A stretch of 46,496 nt of DNA from Campylobacterota bacterium (GCA_013151055.1 JAADIZ010000143.1:1-46496); one strand, 5' to 3'. Positions 32,414-42,026 are shown, counted from the first letter of the stretch. The notes: generated by a model from the letters alone, not told the origin. Made by a program: numbers and translations.

Positions 32414-32433
32414 ACTGTCTTAAAGCGATAGAC
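32414..32433 (+). repeat. Degenerate third hairpin of the AAGCG type
   Basis: GTCT (32417-32420) and AGAC (32430-32433) enclose TAAAGCGAT, sharing the AAAGCG core and the preceding AACA-like bases with copy 1. The weak stem makes this uncertain. Confidence 0.35.
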
Positions 32434-32459
32434 TTTTGGACTGAAAGATTGGAGGAAAA

Positions 32460-32726
32460 ATGAATAAGCAAGATGTGATTGAAAAAGGCGATATCGTTTA
32501 TATTGGAAACAGATATTTAGTTAGACAAGTTGAAAAACTGGAAGTAGTAGATGTTTTACTAGAGCCTAATAGAAAAATGTTGCTACTAAAAACAGAAAAT
32601 GGAGAGCATGTTTTAACAGCATATAGTAATGTAACCAAGGATAGTAGGGCATATAGAATATATATACACAAACAAAATTTAAAAGAGCAGATAGAAAAGT
32701 TAGAAGAAGAATTGAAAAAAATATAA
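32460..32726 (+). CDS. Hypothetical 88-residue protein
   Basis: Not recognised. Starts after GGAGGAAAA. The first 65 residues are beta-rich (KGDIVYIGNRYLVRQVEKLEVVDVLL, like a small SH3-type barrel) and the last 20 are a coiled coil (KEQIEKLEEELKK). Likely a small regulator or DNA-associated protein; function not known. Confidence 0.62.
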   Translation: MNKQDVIEKGDIVYIGNRYLVRQVEKLEVVDVLLEPNRKMLLLKTENGEHVLTAYSNVTKDSRAYRIYIHKQNLKEQIEKLEEELKKI

Positions 32727-32787
32727 GAAGAGGAATATAATGAAAATTAAGTTATATAAAGTTTATGAAAAGGTTGGGAGTTAAAAG

Positions 32788-32964
32788 ATGAAAAAGAGCA
32801 ATATCCTCAAAAACCTTAAAGAAGTAAGTTTGAGGCTGGATGATATTATAGATTTTCTAAAGGAATATCAAGCAAAAAAACAAGAGCAGTTAAAAACAGA
32901 TGAGGACATAAAAGAGTACAGGACACTAAAAGAAGTGATACATCTGCTTGAAGAAGTAGCATGA
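32788..32964 (+). CDS. 58-residue helical protein upstream of xis
   Basis: A charged all-helical ORF starting at ATG 32788 (KKSNILKNLKEVSLRLDD), length just under common cut-offs. The weak ribosome site (GGGAG) lies eight bases upstream. A 14-residue frame (32740-32784) with AGAGG precedes it and may be a leader. Similar short coiled coils often lie near excisionase genes. Confidence 0.5.
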   Translation: MKKSNILKNLKEVSLRLDDIIDFLKEYQAKKQEQLKTDEDIKEYRTLKEVIHLLEEVA

Positions 32965-32995
32965 TGTTTTGATATATATAAGGGGATAAACTTAA

Positions 32996-33190
32996 ATGAA
33001 AATGGAAGATGGATGGATAAGTAAGAAAAATCTAGCAAAGTGGTTGGGCGTGTCGGGTTCTACTGTATTGCGTATGGAAAAGAGCGGGATATTGCCTAAG
33101 GCTTGGAGACCTACCGTAGGGACAACTCTGTTTGACTTTAGTAAGTGCAAAGAGTATATAAAAAGGCACTCCACCAGTGCATCAGCTTGA
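32996..33190 (+). CDS. xis: Excisionase-like MerR/AlpA-type HTH protein
   Basis: A 64-residue winged-helix protein: WISKKNLAKWLGVSGSTVLRMEKSGILPKAWRPTVGTTLFDFSKCKEYI is the AlpA/Xis pattern of helix-turn-helix and wing. It is the last gene of the PR operon and overlaps the 3' end of int by 53 bases on the opposite strand. This arrangement lets early transcription favour excision while repressing int. The start may be ATG 32996 or 33002. Confidence 0.75.
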   Translation: MKMEDGWISKKNLAKWLGVSGSTVLRMEKSGILPKAWRPTVGTTLFDFSKCKEYIKRHSTSASA

Positions 33191-34325
33191 TTCGTTCGGT
33201 GATGTACTCTGCTTTGTTATATACTCCAGCTGTTCCACCCTCTACATGTGCTAACTGTCTCTCTATGGCATCAGATATGACACCGTGGATGTAGATATTT
33301 TCATGCAAGATGGTAGAGGCTGTATGTCTAAAGCCGTGGGCAGTCTGTCTGCCTTTGTAACCAAGTCGCTCCAAGGCTCTGTTCATCGTGGCATCACTCA
33401 TGTTTTTACCTCTGTTTGTCTCAAATACATACTCTTTATCGCCATTTAACACTTTTGCTTTTTTAAGTATCTCTAAAACCTCTTTGGATAGCGGAACTAG
33501 ATGTGCTCTTCTGGTTTTCATCTTCCCAAACTCTATGGTTATCATATTTTTGGTGAAATTTATCTCGTCCCAGCGTAAAAATCTGACATTGTAGGGGCGT
33601 AAAAAAGTGTGAGCAATAAAAAACAAAGAGAGTTTTACCACAGGGGTGATGTTAGCACCTACTATATCACACAATAGTCGCTTGAGCTCTTTTGGACTTG
33701 TCGTATGTGCAAGATTTTTTACTGCTATGCGAGGAATGATGGCTTCTCTATCAACATCATTTGGGATATTATGATCCACATACCCTAGAGCCATACTGTA
33801 ACGCCAAATTCTTTTACAGAGATTGTGTGCTAATTTAACAGTATAGTTCACGCCACGACTATTTACATCCATCAAAAATTGCGCCATCTCAAAACGGGTT
33901 ATATCTCGGATGTCACTCTCTCCAAAATACCGCAGTATATCTCTATCTATAACGCCGCAATTTCTCTTATAAGTTGTAGGTGCCAAATCGCCTTTCATAA
34001 ATGTTTTAAACTCAAGAACTATATCTTTTATTTTTTTTATGTTATCATCTTTTTTAAATTTAGGATCAATACCCTCAAAGAGTTGCTTTTGTAAGTCAAA
34101 TCTTTTATCTCTCGCTTCCACTAGAGATAAAATAGGATATTTTCCTAGTGTAATCTTTTGGTATTTCCCTGTTGCAGGAGATTTGTATCTAAACTCAAAA
34201 ACTTTTGAGCCTGATTTTTTAACAGTAAGCTGAAGACCGCCCCCGTCATAGAGACAAAACTCTTTAGCAGTAGGCTTCAAACTCTTAATCTGGGCATTGC
34301 TTATAGACTTAGTATTTCTAGCCAC
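33138..34325 (-). CDS. int: Tyrosine recombinase integrase (P4-like, DUF4102 N-terminus)
   Basis: A 395-residue integrase. The N-terminal arm-binding domain (DUF4102, 1-90) precedes the core-binding domain (about 100-190) and catalytic domain with Arg243 (FLRPYNVRF), His330 and Arg333 (HGFRHT), His360 (QLAHVE) and the nucleophile Tyr369 (GVYNKAEY). It starts at GTG 34325 behind GGGG, facing away from the tRNA-Leu that it uses as attB. It is on the same strand as the tRNA, so read-through from the tRNA promoter may express it. Confidence 0.95.
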   Translation of the reverse strand: MARNTKSISNAQIKSLKPTAKEFCLYDGGGLQLTVKKSGSKVFEFRYKSPATGKYQKITLGKYPILSLVEARDKRFDLQKQLFEGIDPKFKKDDNIKKIKDIVLEFKTFMKGDLAPTTYKRNCGVIDRDILRYFGESDIRDITRFEMAQFLMDVNSRGVNYTVKLAHNLCKRIWRYSMALGYVDHNIPNDVDREAIIPRIAVKNLAHTTSPKELKRLLCDIVGANITPVVKLSLFFIAHTFLRPYNVRFLRWDEINFTKNMITIEFGKMKTRRAHLVPLSKEVLEILKKAKVLNGDKEYVFETNRGKNMSDATMNRALERLGYKGRQTAHGFRHTASTILHENIYIHGVISDAIERQLAHVEGGTAGVYNKAEYITERIKLMHWWSAFLYTLCTY

Positions 34326-34343
34326 TTAAACCCCTTTTTCTAC

Positions 34344-34367
34344 GCGTTACTAAATGCGTTACTAAAA
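34344..34367. repeat. Right arm-type repeats upstream of int
   Basis: Two direct copies of GCGTTACTAAA (34344-34354 and 34356-34366), 12 bp apart, the right-end partner of 1621-1641. They lie 19 bases upstream of the int start, so integrase binding here could also control int expression. Confidence 0.6.
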
Positions 34368-34472
34368 ATATGAGTACCCTTGGAATACTCTGAAAAGGTA
34401 TGATAACATAAATCCCCATAGAACCGAAGAAAAAAGCATTTTTTGGAAAGACTAGGAAAGCATAGAAAAGGA

Positions 34473-34500
34473 TACATGGTGCGACCAGCGAGAGTTGAAC
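34473..34500. repeat. attR core in tRNA-Leu
   Basis: The 28-bp copy at the intact tRNA end, identical to attL at 1551-1578. Integration kept a complete tRNA gene here. Confidence 0.95.
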
Positions 34501-34561
34501 TCGCACACCCAAAGGCACTACCCCCTCAAGATAGCGTGTCTACCAATTCCACCATGGTCGC
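34477..34561 (-). tRNA. tRNA-Leu (anticodon GAG)
   Basis: Eighty-five bases on the minus strand. The acceptor stem GCGACCA pairs with TGGTCGC; anticodon stem CTATC/GGTAG holds loop TTGAGGG, anticodon GAG; the T arm is GCGAG-TTCAACT-CTCGC; a long variable arm and an encoded CCA are present, as in leucine tRNAs. It reads CUC and CUU codons. It is the integration site of the prophage. Confidence 0.95.
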
Positions 34562-34571
34562 ATTTTAGAGG

Positions 34572-34601
34572 AAAAAAAGGGATTAATTAACCCCTTTTTT
34601 T
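34572..34601 (-). terminator. Terminator between atpE and tRNA-Leu
   Basis: A7-GGG (34572-34581) pairs with CCC-T7 (34592-34601), loop of 10. It has T runs in both directions. On the minus strand it ends the atpE transcript just before the tRNA, so the tRNA probably needs its own promoter or partial read-through. Confidence 0.8.
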
Positions 34602-34609
34602 ATAAATTT

Positions 34610-34915
34610 TTATCCTAAGAATGGATTTGCATATAGTGCAATTAGAGCGATAACAAGTGCATAGATAACTTGTGCTTCAATCATTGCTAGAGCGATAAAC
34701 ATGGTCGTCATCAACTTTCCGCCAAGACCTGGGTTTCTTGCAGTTCCTGCTATCGTAGCAGCTGCAGTATGTCCCATACCGATAGCTCCACCTAGTGCAG
34801 CAAGACCAAGACCCATACCAGCAGCAACTACTGAATATGCCTTAATCATACTGTCACCTTCACCTGCAAATGCCAATCCTGCAAATGCTACCAATAAAAA
34901 AACAATCTTTTTCAT
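34610..34915 (-). CDS. atpE: ATP synthase F0 subunit c
   Basis: A 101-residue proteolipid precursor. An N-terminal signal-like segment (MKKIVFLLVAFAGLAFA) precedes the two-helix hairpin; the polar loop is Arg60-Asn61-Pro62 and the proton-binding carboxylate is Glu80 (AMIEAQVIYALV). The c-ring drives F1 rotation. In Campylobacterota atpE is often apart from the main atp operon and has this leader, which fits. Its start follows AAGGAG. Confidence 0.95.
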   Translation of the reverse strand: MKKIVFLLVAFAGLAFAGEGDSMIKAYSVVAAGMGLGLAALGGAIGMGHTAAATIAGTARNPGLGGKLMTTMFIALAMIEAQVIYALVIALIALYANPFLG

Positions 34916-35026
34916 AAAGATCTCCTTATAAAATTTTACAAAGTCCGTTCGGCTTGCGTATCCCTACTTATCACTTCGTATCGGCGACATTTTAGCTAAT
35001 TTATCGTTAAAAAACGATTAATTAAG

Positions 35027-37267
35027 CTATTTAACCAACCCTAGCTCTATCTTAGCTCCATTTTGTTTTAAAATTTTTACTTTCACTTTTTGATCAACTT
35101 CTAAATAATCACTTACTCTCTCGACTCTATGATCTGCGATTTTTGATACATGTAGAAGTCCATCTATTTCACCTGGTAGCTCAACAAATGCTCCAAAATC
35201 GACAATTCTTTTTACAATTCCATCTACAACTTCATCTTGAACAAATTGTGGAACAGGTTTGCTTTCACGGTGTCCTCCACCTCTTCTGTTGTCTCTTCCG
35301 CCTCTGTTATCTCTGCCTCGTGATGGTTTATTTACAATTTCTACTATATGATTTTTTGCAGCTTCAACTCTTTCTTTATTGTCTCCTGCAATTTTTACTT
35401 CACCTTTATCTCTGTCTAGATCAATAGATACTTCAAATTTTTCTATGATTTCTCTGATAGTTTTTCCAGCTTGACCTATGATATCTACTATTTTTGATGG
35501 GTCTATGCTGAAAAGTTCAAGTTTTGGAAGGATTTTATTGTTTATTTGTATATCTTCACTGGCTTTTTCCATGATTGCTAATATATGATTTCTACCATCT
35601 TTTGCTTGATATAGTGCTTCCCTTAGAGTATCTTGTGAAATACCTCCAAGTTTTATGTCCATCTGTAAAGCTGTAATTCCATCAACTGTTCCTGCAACTT
35701 TAAAGTCCATATCACCATCATGATCTTCAAGTCCCATAATATCAGTCAATATCGCGTGTTTGTCACCTTCAAACACAACACCCATAGCGATGCCAGCTAC
35801 TAATTTTTTAACTTCTACTCCCGCAGCTCTTAGAGCAAGAGAACCACCACAAATTGTAGCTTGAGAAGATGAGCCGTTTGATTCTAATATCTCAGAAACT
35901 ATTCTTATTGTTTGCAATCTATCTATATCTAAAGTTGGCTCCAATGCACGGCGAGCTAGATTTCCATGTCCTAACTCTCTTCTACCTGGTGCTCTTATAA
36001 ACCCTGCTTCTCCAACTGAAAATCCAGGAAAATTATAGTTAACCATAAAATTTTCTGTCAAATTTCCTTTTTGAGTAAGTCTCTCATACATTTGACCATC
36101 TTTGTCTCCACCTAATGTCACAGTTACAAGTGCTTGTGTCTGTCCTCTTGTAAACAAACAAGAGCCATGAGTTCTTGGAAGCAAATTTGTCTCTATAGAT
36201 ATAGGTCTCACTTCAGTTAATTCTCTGCCATCAGCTCTTACTCTGTCTTCAACTATCATTTTTCTTACAATTGTTCTTTTATAATCATTTATAACATTTT
36301 TTATAACATCTGCACTCCACTCTTCTTTTGTGGCTATATCATCACTCAAAATTGTTTTTGCTATCTTATTTAAACCTGTTGCTCTCTCACTTTTTGCCAT
36401 TTGGGAAATAGCTTTTTTGATGTCGTTTTTATAAAATTCATCTATGTAAACCGCAATCCCATCATCTAGTAAATCTTGTTTATACTCTAAAACCGCATCC
36501 TCTTTTTTGATTGGGGTAAACGCTTCTTCATAAGCCATGCAAGCATCAGTAATCGCACTTTGAGCTTTACTGATGGCTTCGAGTATCTCATCTTCACTAA
36601 ACTCGTTTATATTTTGTGTTGCTATTAGATTTTCACTCATGCTAGGGTCCATCATAGGATCAATTGCCATGGCTGGTATAACACTTGTATCCATAGTAGC
36701 GATAGATCTCATCTCTATCATCAACAACTCTTCTTTTGTTCCCGCAACATACAAATCCATGCTAGACTCTTTTAATTGTGAATTTGAAGGATTTATCACT
36801 AACTCCCCATCAAGCCTTCCAATTCTCACTCCGCAAACTGATTTATTTACTGGTATATCTGAGACAAAAATAGCAGCACTTGCAGCATTTAGGGCTGCTA
36901 CTTGAAGATCGACTTCTGGGTCACAACTAAGTACAAAAACTGTTAATTGTGTTGGATATGCATACCCATCAGGGAAAAGTGGTCTTAGACTTCTATCTAT
37001 CACTCTTGAAGTAAGAGTTTCAAAATCACTTGGTTTTGTTTCTCTTTTTATAAAACCTCCTGGATACTTTCCTAAGGCATAAGTTTTTTCTATATATTGT
37101 ACCGTTAGTGGCACAAAATTACCATCTACTTGCTCATCATCTCTTGAAATTGCTGCTAATATTACAGTATCTTTTACTTTTAGTAAAACTGCACCGGCTG
37201 CTTGTTTTGCCACCTTGCCTATGTCGTAAATCTCAAGTTGGTTGTTTACTTCTATTTTATATTCCAT
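35027..37267 (-). CDS. pnp: Polynucleotide phosphorylase
   Basis: A 746-residue exoribonuclease that degrades RNA by phosphorolysis. Two RNase PH domains, the helical linker, a KH domain (about 590-640, [16 protein letters not shown]) and an S1 domain ([26 protein letters not shown]) are present in the usual order. Between KH and S1 is an Arg/Gly/Asn/Asp-rich linker ([16 protein letters not shown]), which may be an extra RNA contact. I chose ATG 37267 with AGGAG five bases upstream; the GTG at 37273 is poorer. Overlaps the previous gene by 11 bases. Confidence 0.96.
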   Translation of the reverse strand: MEYKIEVNNQLEIYDIGKVAKQAAGAVLLKVKDTVILAAISRDDEQVDGNFVPLTVQYIEKTYALGKYPGGFIKRETKPSDFETLTSRVIDRSLRPLFPDGYAYPTQLTVFVLSCDPEVDLQVAALNAASAAIFVSDIPVNKSVCGVRIGRLDGELVINPSNSQLKESSMDLYVAGTKEELLMIEMRSIATMDTSVIPAMAIDPMMDPSMSENLIATQNINEFSEDEILEAISKAQSAITDACMAYEEAFTPIKKEDAVLEYKQDLLDDGIAVYIDEFYKNDIKKAISQMAKSERATGLNKIAKTILSDDIATKEEWSADVIKNVINDYKRTIVRKMIVEDRVRADGRELTEVRPISIETNLLPRTHGSCLFTRGQTQALVTVTLGGDKDGQMYERLTQKGNLTENFMVNYNFPGFSVGEAGFIRAPGRRELGHGNLARRALEPTLDIDRLQTIRIVSEILESNGSSSQATICGGSLALRAAGVEVKKLVAGIAMGVVFEGDKHAILTDIMGLEDHDGDMDFKVAGTVDGITALQMDIKLGGISQDTLREALYQAKDGRNHILAIMEKASEDIQINNKILPKLELFSIDPSKIVDIIGQAGKTIREIIEKFEVSIDLDRDKGEVKIAGDNKERVEAAKNHIVEIVNKPSRGRDNRGGRDNRRGGGHRESKPVPQFVQDEVVDGIVKRIVDFGAFVELPGEIDGLLHVSKIADHRVERVSDYLEVDQKVKVKILKQNGAKIELGLVK

Positions 37268-37964
37268 TATCACTCCTATTTTTAGAAAAAGGCAAGTACC
37301 TTTTTGAATTATTTAAAACCTCTATTATATCATTTTGCTTTGTCGTTTGCATACTCTTATAATAAAAATCAACATTTACGAAATTATCAATCTTTTTAGG
37401 ACAAAATATTTCATCCACAACCCGCTGTAATGCTTCATGAACATCACTAGCCATTATTGGTGTGCTGTACATAATTGATGATGCGCCTAGCTTAATAGCA
37501 GTTTTTGTACAAGATATTGCTCCAAGTCCAGTTTCACAGCTTACATCAACAAATAAAATATTTCTCCCTTCGATACTGTTAATTAATTCTCCTTTTTTAT
37601 ACTGATAAACTTTTGGTATTATCTCTTTTTCAAACAATCTATGAGCTTGTCCATATATGTAATCTAAGTTTATCGTAAAAGAGTTCATAAGCTCTTCTTG
37701 TATCACTATTTCTTGCGTTTCACTTACCATCGCTACTGTACATTCATCATTGTTGGGCGTAGATATCTTTTGAGTAAAAAGCAGATCAAAACTAAGATTA
37801 AATTTTGAAGCAATTATATTTGCCATCTCTATTGATTGTTCATTTATTGCGATTATCAACCAGTCATCATCTTGCATTCTTTGCTTTGGCAATATATCCA
37901 CTAGCAAGGCTATCGCAATAGATTGATTTTTAAAATAAGAGTTAAAATCTAAATTTACTGGCAT
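37257..37964 (-). CDS. Phosphoribosyltransferase-family protein
   Basis: A 235-residue protein of the PRTase fold. Residues 136-150 ([15 protein letters not shown]) resemble the PRPP-binding loop (hydrophobics, acidic residues, then TG), and [13 protein letters not shown] follows as in such enzymes. The first half is less typical. The substrate is not clear. It lies between the J-domain gene and pnp with overlaps at both ends, so it belongs to the lptD-pnp unit. Confidence 0.6.
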   Translation of the reverse strand: MPVNLDFNSYFKNQSIAIALLVDILPKQRMQDDDWLIIAINEQSIEMANIIASKFNLSFDLLFTQKISTPNNDECTVAMVSETQEIVIQEELMNSFTINLDYIYGQAHRLFEKEIIPKVYQYKKGELINSIEGRNILFVDVSCETGLGAISCTKTAIKLGASSIMYSTPIMASDVHEALQRVVDEIFCPKKIDNFVNVDFYYKSMQTTKQNDIIEVLNNSKRYLPFSKNRSDNGI

Positions 37965-38217
37965 ATTCGTCCTGAGGAAATTGCTTGTATATCTCTTCTT
38001 TTGAAAAAGAAAATCTAAAATTTAACATATAATTTTTAAGAAATTTATACGCTTCGTTTATCTTTATGATAGCTTCTTCACTTCCACCAAAATCTGGATG
38101 ATTTTTTTTAGCTAAAATTCTGTATCTATCTTTCAATTCTTGCAAACTGATAAATGTTGGCAACTCTAAGACTTTCAAAGCTTCTTTAATAACCAAAATA
38201 TTATTTTTTTGCATCAA
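37942..38217 (-). CDS. Short J-domain (DnaJ-like) protein
   Basis: A 91-residue protein with a J domain at 16-65; the HPD motif is His40-Pro41-Asp42 in KKNHPDFGG. It has no Gly/Phe or zinc-finger region, so it is a minimal co-chaperone that could stimulate an Hsp70 ATPase at a specific site. It overlaps lptD by four bases (ATGA) and the next gene by 23. Confidence 0.85.
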   Translation of the reverse strand: MMQKNNILVIKEALKVLELPTFISLQELKDRYRILAKKNHPDFGGSEEAIIKINEAYKFLKNYMLNFRFSFSKEEIYKQFPQDEYASKFRF

Positions 38218-40286
38218 TTACCACTTTGCGTAGTACCTGTTTCTTTAGTAAATTTATAATCAATACTTCCAATTGGATACAGATTAAAAAGTATATATAT
38301 GCCTTTTTTATTTATGGAGTTATCACTTGTGCTTGTCAACTGTGGGGTTGTATTTTCACTATACACTATGGAATAATCCCAACATTTTTTCTTCTTTTTA
38401 AACCCAAATGACCATGATTTCGTAAAATTGTCTTTAAAATCATAATTTAAAGTAGCAAAAATATTAAAATTCCTAAAATAATCCGTATTTGCTTTAAGCG
38501 TCAAATAGCTTGAATTTGCAGTTTCACTATTTTCATATGTATGTGTAATACTTGCACTATACATATCATTGCTATAATCTAGTGAATTTTGAATTTTTGA
38601 AAATCTAGAGTACTCATGAGAGTAAAATATCGTATTTGAAAAATTAATTTTATCGCTAAAATATACTTTAATGCTGTTTTCTAAGTCTCCATATTTATAT
38701 CTATAATTGCTGAAAAAATACTGTTGCTTTAGTGTATGACTAACTTTTTTGTCTCCTTCACTATTGTAAAAATACTCCACTAAATTTAGGGATAAACTTT
38801 TTTGTTCAGTATCAACTGGTATAAAATCAGCGAAATATCCACTCTTTTTCTCTTTGCTAGGGACAACATAATCAAGACCAAGATATAAAGTATGATAAAA
38901 ATTATCATACGGTTTTGCCAAATCAGTGTATATTGAAAATTTATGATAATTTCTAAAATATTGTCCAAAACTCCTAGGAGTAGCATCATTCGAATAATCT
39001 ACATAAGTAAGATAAATATTTTCTGAAGCTGAAAATTTTAAATAATCACCTAGCAGTGAATAATAAAATGTAAAAGGAACATTTAGTTCGTATTGTGTAG
39101 CATTTAGCCCTTTACTTCTATCATAATTCTTAGATTTTGCATCTACAGAGTAAAGTAATTTATCTAAAAATATATAGTTAGAAAACCTATGATACTGCAG
39201 TGTTGGCAACTCTTGAAGTGTATCTTTGTTTGATACTTTTGCTGTATCTATATAATACTTTGCATACAACCCATAATAATCTAAATCTTGTTTAAAATAA
39301 TAATTAAAAGTTGAAGTTGCAAGCTTATTATATGAAGCACCATCATTTGTTTTGGTATTTAGATAATCCACATCGTTTAAATAAGTAAAATCCAAGTACA
39401 GCCCATCTTCACTATCAGTGCTAAAATAGCCACTAAAAAGTTTGCTTCTATCATAATTTACTTCAAACCCATAATGTTTGTTATTTATCAATGAATTTTC
39501 TTTCACATATTTACTGTACTCTTTAAATACGCCTGTTTGTATGTTTAAATTAGAATATGGGGAATCTACATATCTAAAAATTGAATTTACACCCACTCCT
39601 CTTTTTGTCCGTATTTGAGGTATGATTTGCAAATCCCAGTTTGTATATGGAGCGATATATAAAGCTTGCGAATAATATAATCCCTCAGAGCTTCCATATC
39701 CCACTTTTGGTCTTAACAATCCTGTTCTTCTTGTTTTGTCCGTTGAAAACGAAAAGTATGGAAGATACAATATAGGAATTTTACCAGCATAAAAAACAGC
39801 ATTATATATACTTAAAAAACTTGTTTTTTTATTGAATTCACCAGAGCTAAAATCTATTTTCCAATCAGGATTTTGCACATTACAACTAGAAACTATAGAC
39901 TTGTTGCTTATATATGAATTAGCACTTGAATTGGCACTTTTACTACTTATCCACAAATTTGAAACATTATTAAAAAAGAAAAGCGGTGCAAATGTTCCTG
40001 CATCACTATTTAGATTTAGTGTTGCTTTCCCAGTTTTTGAGGAGTACTGTAAGCCCTCTAAAATAGTTATATCTCCAAAAAGGCTCAAATCACCTGTCTT
40101 TTGATTGTAATCAGCCCTATCAGCCGTCACTAGATATTTTTGTGAATAAAGAACAACGCTACCTTTAGCATGAATCATAGAACCATTTTTTTTTACAACT
40201 TTTGCCAAAACTTCAACATTTTGAACACCTGCAAAACTAAAACTAAATATAAAAATTAAAAACAGTAGAGGTCTAATAAGCATCAA
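38214..40286 (-). CDS. lptD: LPS assembly outer membrane protein LptD
   Basis: A 690-residue outer membrane protein that inserts lipopolysaccharide with LptE. A signal peptide (1-19, LIRPLLFLIFIFSFSFAG) is followed by the OstA-type N-terminal jellyroll (residues about 25-130, EVLAKVVKKNG, DITILEG) and a long aromatic-rich beta barrel. Cysteines are few, so the disulfide pattern of E. coli LptD is not conserved here. It overlaps the RDD gene by 14 bases. Confidence 0.9.
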   Translation of the reverse strand: MMLIRPLLFLIFIFSFSFAGVQNVEVLAKVVKKNGSMIHAKGSVVLYSQKYLVTADRADYNQKTGDLSLFGDITILEGLQYSSKTGKATLNLNSDAGTFAPLFFFNNVSNLWISSKSANSSANSYISNKSIVSSCNVQNPDWKIDFSSGEFNKKTSFLSIYNAVFYAGKIPILYLPYFSFSTDKTRRTGLLRPKVGYGSSEGLYYSQALYIAPYTNWDLQIIPQIRTKRGVGVNSIFRYVDSPYSNLNIQTGVFKEYSKYVKENSLINNKHYGFEVNYDRSKLFSGYFSTDSEDGLYLDFTYLNDVDYLNTKTNDGASYNKLATSTFNYYFKQDLDYYGLYAKYYIDTAKVSNKDTLQELPTLQYHRFSNYIFLDKLLYSVDAKSKNYDRSKGLNATQYELNVPFTFYYSLLGDYLKFSASENIYLTYVDYSNDATPRSFGQYFRNYHKFSIYTDLAKPYDNFYHTLYLGLDYVVPSKEKKSGYFADFIPVDTEQKSLSLNLVEYFYNSEGDKKVSHTLKQQYFFSNYRYKYGDLENSIKVYFSDKINFSNTIFYSHEYSRFSKIQNSLDYSNDMYSASITHTYENSETANSSYLTLKANTDYFRNFNIFATLNYDFKDNFTKSWSFGFKKKKKCWDYSIVYSENTTPQLTSTSDNSINKKGIYILFNLYPIGSIDYKFTKETGTTQSGN

Positions 40287-40728
40287 CTACCAATGTTTTT
40301 GCAACCTTATCATGCCAAGTTTCTCTTTTGGGATTAGTAAAAGCCCATAAAAAGCCCATATAAAACAGTGATTCACTGACGATTCTTATCAACGCTCTAT
40401 TAATAGAATAAATCATATTAGGATTTCCCAAATCAACAGTAGATATAACTCTTATTTTTAACAACATTTTACCAGGAGTTGCTCCATAAGCCCAAACAAA
40501 AAAAGCTTGATATATGATTTTTAAAAATATTATATAACTAAATAAACCATTTAGCAAATTGATAGTCTCTTCATAACTAGCATCCTGAGGTATCTTTCCA
40601 AAATAAATAATCAAAAAAAGAACCGAAATCAATATTTCATCTATCGTATATGCTAAAGCTCTTCTTTTTATTGAAGCTAAAGAGATATTTTCTCTCTCAA
40701 ATCTTTCTATAATTTGTTCATCTGTCAT
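40273..40728 (-). CDS. RDD family membrane protein
   Basis: A 151-residue protein with the RDD pattern: an Arg followed by Tyr/Asp (RALAYTIDEIL), then three membrane segments and GATPGKMLLKIRVI near the end, with the terminal WHDKVAKTLVV. Function is unknown; some RDD proteins act in ion transport. It shares four bases with purD. Confidence 0.87.
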   Translation of the reverse strand: MTDEQIIERFERENISLASIKRRALAYTIDEILISVLFLIIYFGKIPQDASYEETINLLNGLFSYIIFLKIIYQAFFVWAYGATPGKMLLKIRVISTVDLGNPNMIYSINRALIRIVSESLFYMGFLWAFTNPKRETWHDKVAKTLVVDAY

Positions 40729-41993
40729 TTTTCTAACCCTTGATATGCGATATCATGTCTAAATTGTTTGCCAGCAAAGTGTATTTGTCCACATTGTAAA
40801 TACGCCTTATCTCGTGCCTCTCTTATACTATTTCCTAAACCCACACTAAGTAGCACTCTTCCTCCTGTTGCAAAAAGCTTATCATCTTCCCTGCTCACTC
40901 CTGCAAATGATATATGAGCTTCTTTCAATTGCTCATGAATAGAGTCGTCAATTATAATCTCAGAAGGAGTTGAGCTTTTGTATGGATAATTTTGACTAGC
41001 CATCACAACTGCGACTGCATACTTATCATAAAATTCAATATTTAAGCTATCAAGACTTCCATTTGCTGCTTTATAAAAAAGCTGGCTCGCTGGAGTTTTC
41101 AAGAGTGGCATCAAAACTTCACACTCAGGATCCCCAAATCTGACATTATATTCAAGCACGATAGGCTCACCATGCACAATCATCAACCCTATAAATAAAA
41201 CACCTGTATATGGGCTACCCTCTTCTTGCATGCCTTTAAGTGTGGGCTTTACAACTTTTTGCTCAACTTCTTTATATAGTTTATCATCTATCAAAGGAGT
41301 TGGTGCATATGCACCCATGCCTCCTGTATTTGGACCCAAATCAGCATCTAATAATCTTTTGTGATCTTGAACAGCGGGAAGTATTTTATAATTTTTTCCA
41401 TCACATATAGCAAAAACTGAAAGTTCATAACCATCCAAAAATTCTTCTATAATTATAGATTTACCAGCATCTCCAAAACTTTTTCCACTTAGCATCTCTC
41501 TGGCTGCTTTTTTTGCATCATCTACACTATTTGCTATTATTACACCTTTTCCACCACACAGACCGTCTGCTTTTACGACGATTGGCAAAGAGAGCGTACC
41601 TATAAAATCATATGCAGTTTTTATATCGTCAGTTTGTATGTAAGAAGCTGTAGGGATGCCATACTTAAAGAGAAAATTTTTCATATAAATCTTTGAACCC
41701 TCTAGCCTAGAAGCATTTTTGGTTGAGCCAAAAATCAAAAGTCCTCTTTTTCTAAAAACATCCACAATTCCGTCAACCAAAGGGGCTTCGGGACCGACTA
41801 TAGTTAAATCTATGCCATTTTTTTGAACAAAATCAGCAAGTTTATCAAAATCTTTTATATCTATATTTGTAGCAATTTCGCTTGTTGCACCATTTCCTGG
41901 TGCTAAATATATATTATCCACAGCTTTGTCTTTTTTAAGAGCAAATGCTATAGAATACTCTCGTCCACCACTACCAACTATTAAAATATCCAC
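40725..41993 (-). CDS. purD: Phosphoribosylamine-glycine ligase
   Basis: A 422-residue ATP-grasp enzyme of purine synthesis that joins phosphoribosylamine with glycine. It shows the start DILIVGSGGREYSIAFAL, the ATP-grasp centre KADGLCGGKGVIIA, LGPNTGGMGAYAPTP and EYNVRFGDPECEVLMP. I chose GTG 41993, which follows AGGAG at eight bases and begins exactly at the family start; longer in-frame versions would run into the upstream RNA terminator. Confidence 0.95.
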   Translation of the reverse strand: MDILIVGSGGREYSIAFALKKDKAVDNIYLAPGNGATSEIATNIDIKDFDKLADFVQKNGIDLTIVGPEAPLVDGIVDVFRKRGLLIFGSTKNASRLEGSKIYMKNFLFKYGIPTASYIQTDDIKTAYDFIGTLSLPIVVKADGLCGGKGVIIANSVDDAKKAAREMLSGKSFGDAGKSIIIEEFLDGYELSVFAICDGKNYKILPAVQDHKRLLDADLGPNTGGMGAYAPTPLIDDKLYKEVEQKVVKPTLKGMQEEGSPYTGVLFIGLMIVHGEPIVLEYNVRFGDPECEVLMPLLKTPASQLFYKAANGSLDSLNIEFYDKYAVAVVMASQNYPYKSSTPSEIIIDDSIHEQLKEAHISFAGVSREDDKLFATGGRVLLSVGLGNSIREARDKAYLQCGQIHFAGKQFRHDIAYQGLEK

Positions 41994-42026
41994 TGAAAAA
42001 TCTCCTAAATAAGTGACTAACAAACC

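Larger units (their letters stand above)
1551..34500. mobile_element. Integrated siphophage (lambda/HK97-like prophage), about 32.9 kb
   Basis: The element is bounded by a 28-bp direct repeat that equals the 3' end of the tRNA-Leu gene. It contains, in order from the left: a moron, lysis cassette, tail, head and packaging genes, replication genes, two accessory genes, repressor and switch, early genes, xis and int. All structural modules of a tailed non-contractile phage are present. The head follows the HK97 pattern (U35 protease plus capsid) and the tail follows lambda (V, G/GT, H, M, L, K, J). The portal frameshift is the one clear lesion. Confidence 0.95.

Noticed and set aside
34318-34518. 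Minus-strand open frame across attR
   Set aside because: It runs through the tRNA 3' end and the arm repeats into int, has no family features and would overlap a structural RNA.
34994-35029. Imperfect A+T-rich dyad after pnp as terminator
   Set aside because: Pairing has mismatches and no T run follows on the coding strand; not firm enough to list.
37257-37964. Calling the PRTase-like gene comF
   Set aside because: It lacks the zinc-binding cysteines and the family context of ComF; only the general phosphoribosyltransferase fold is supported.
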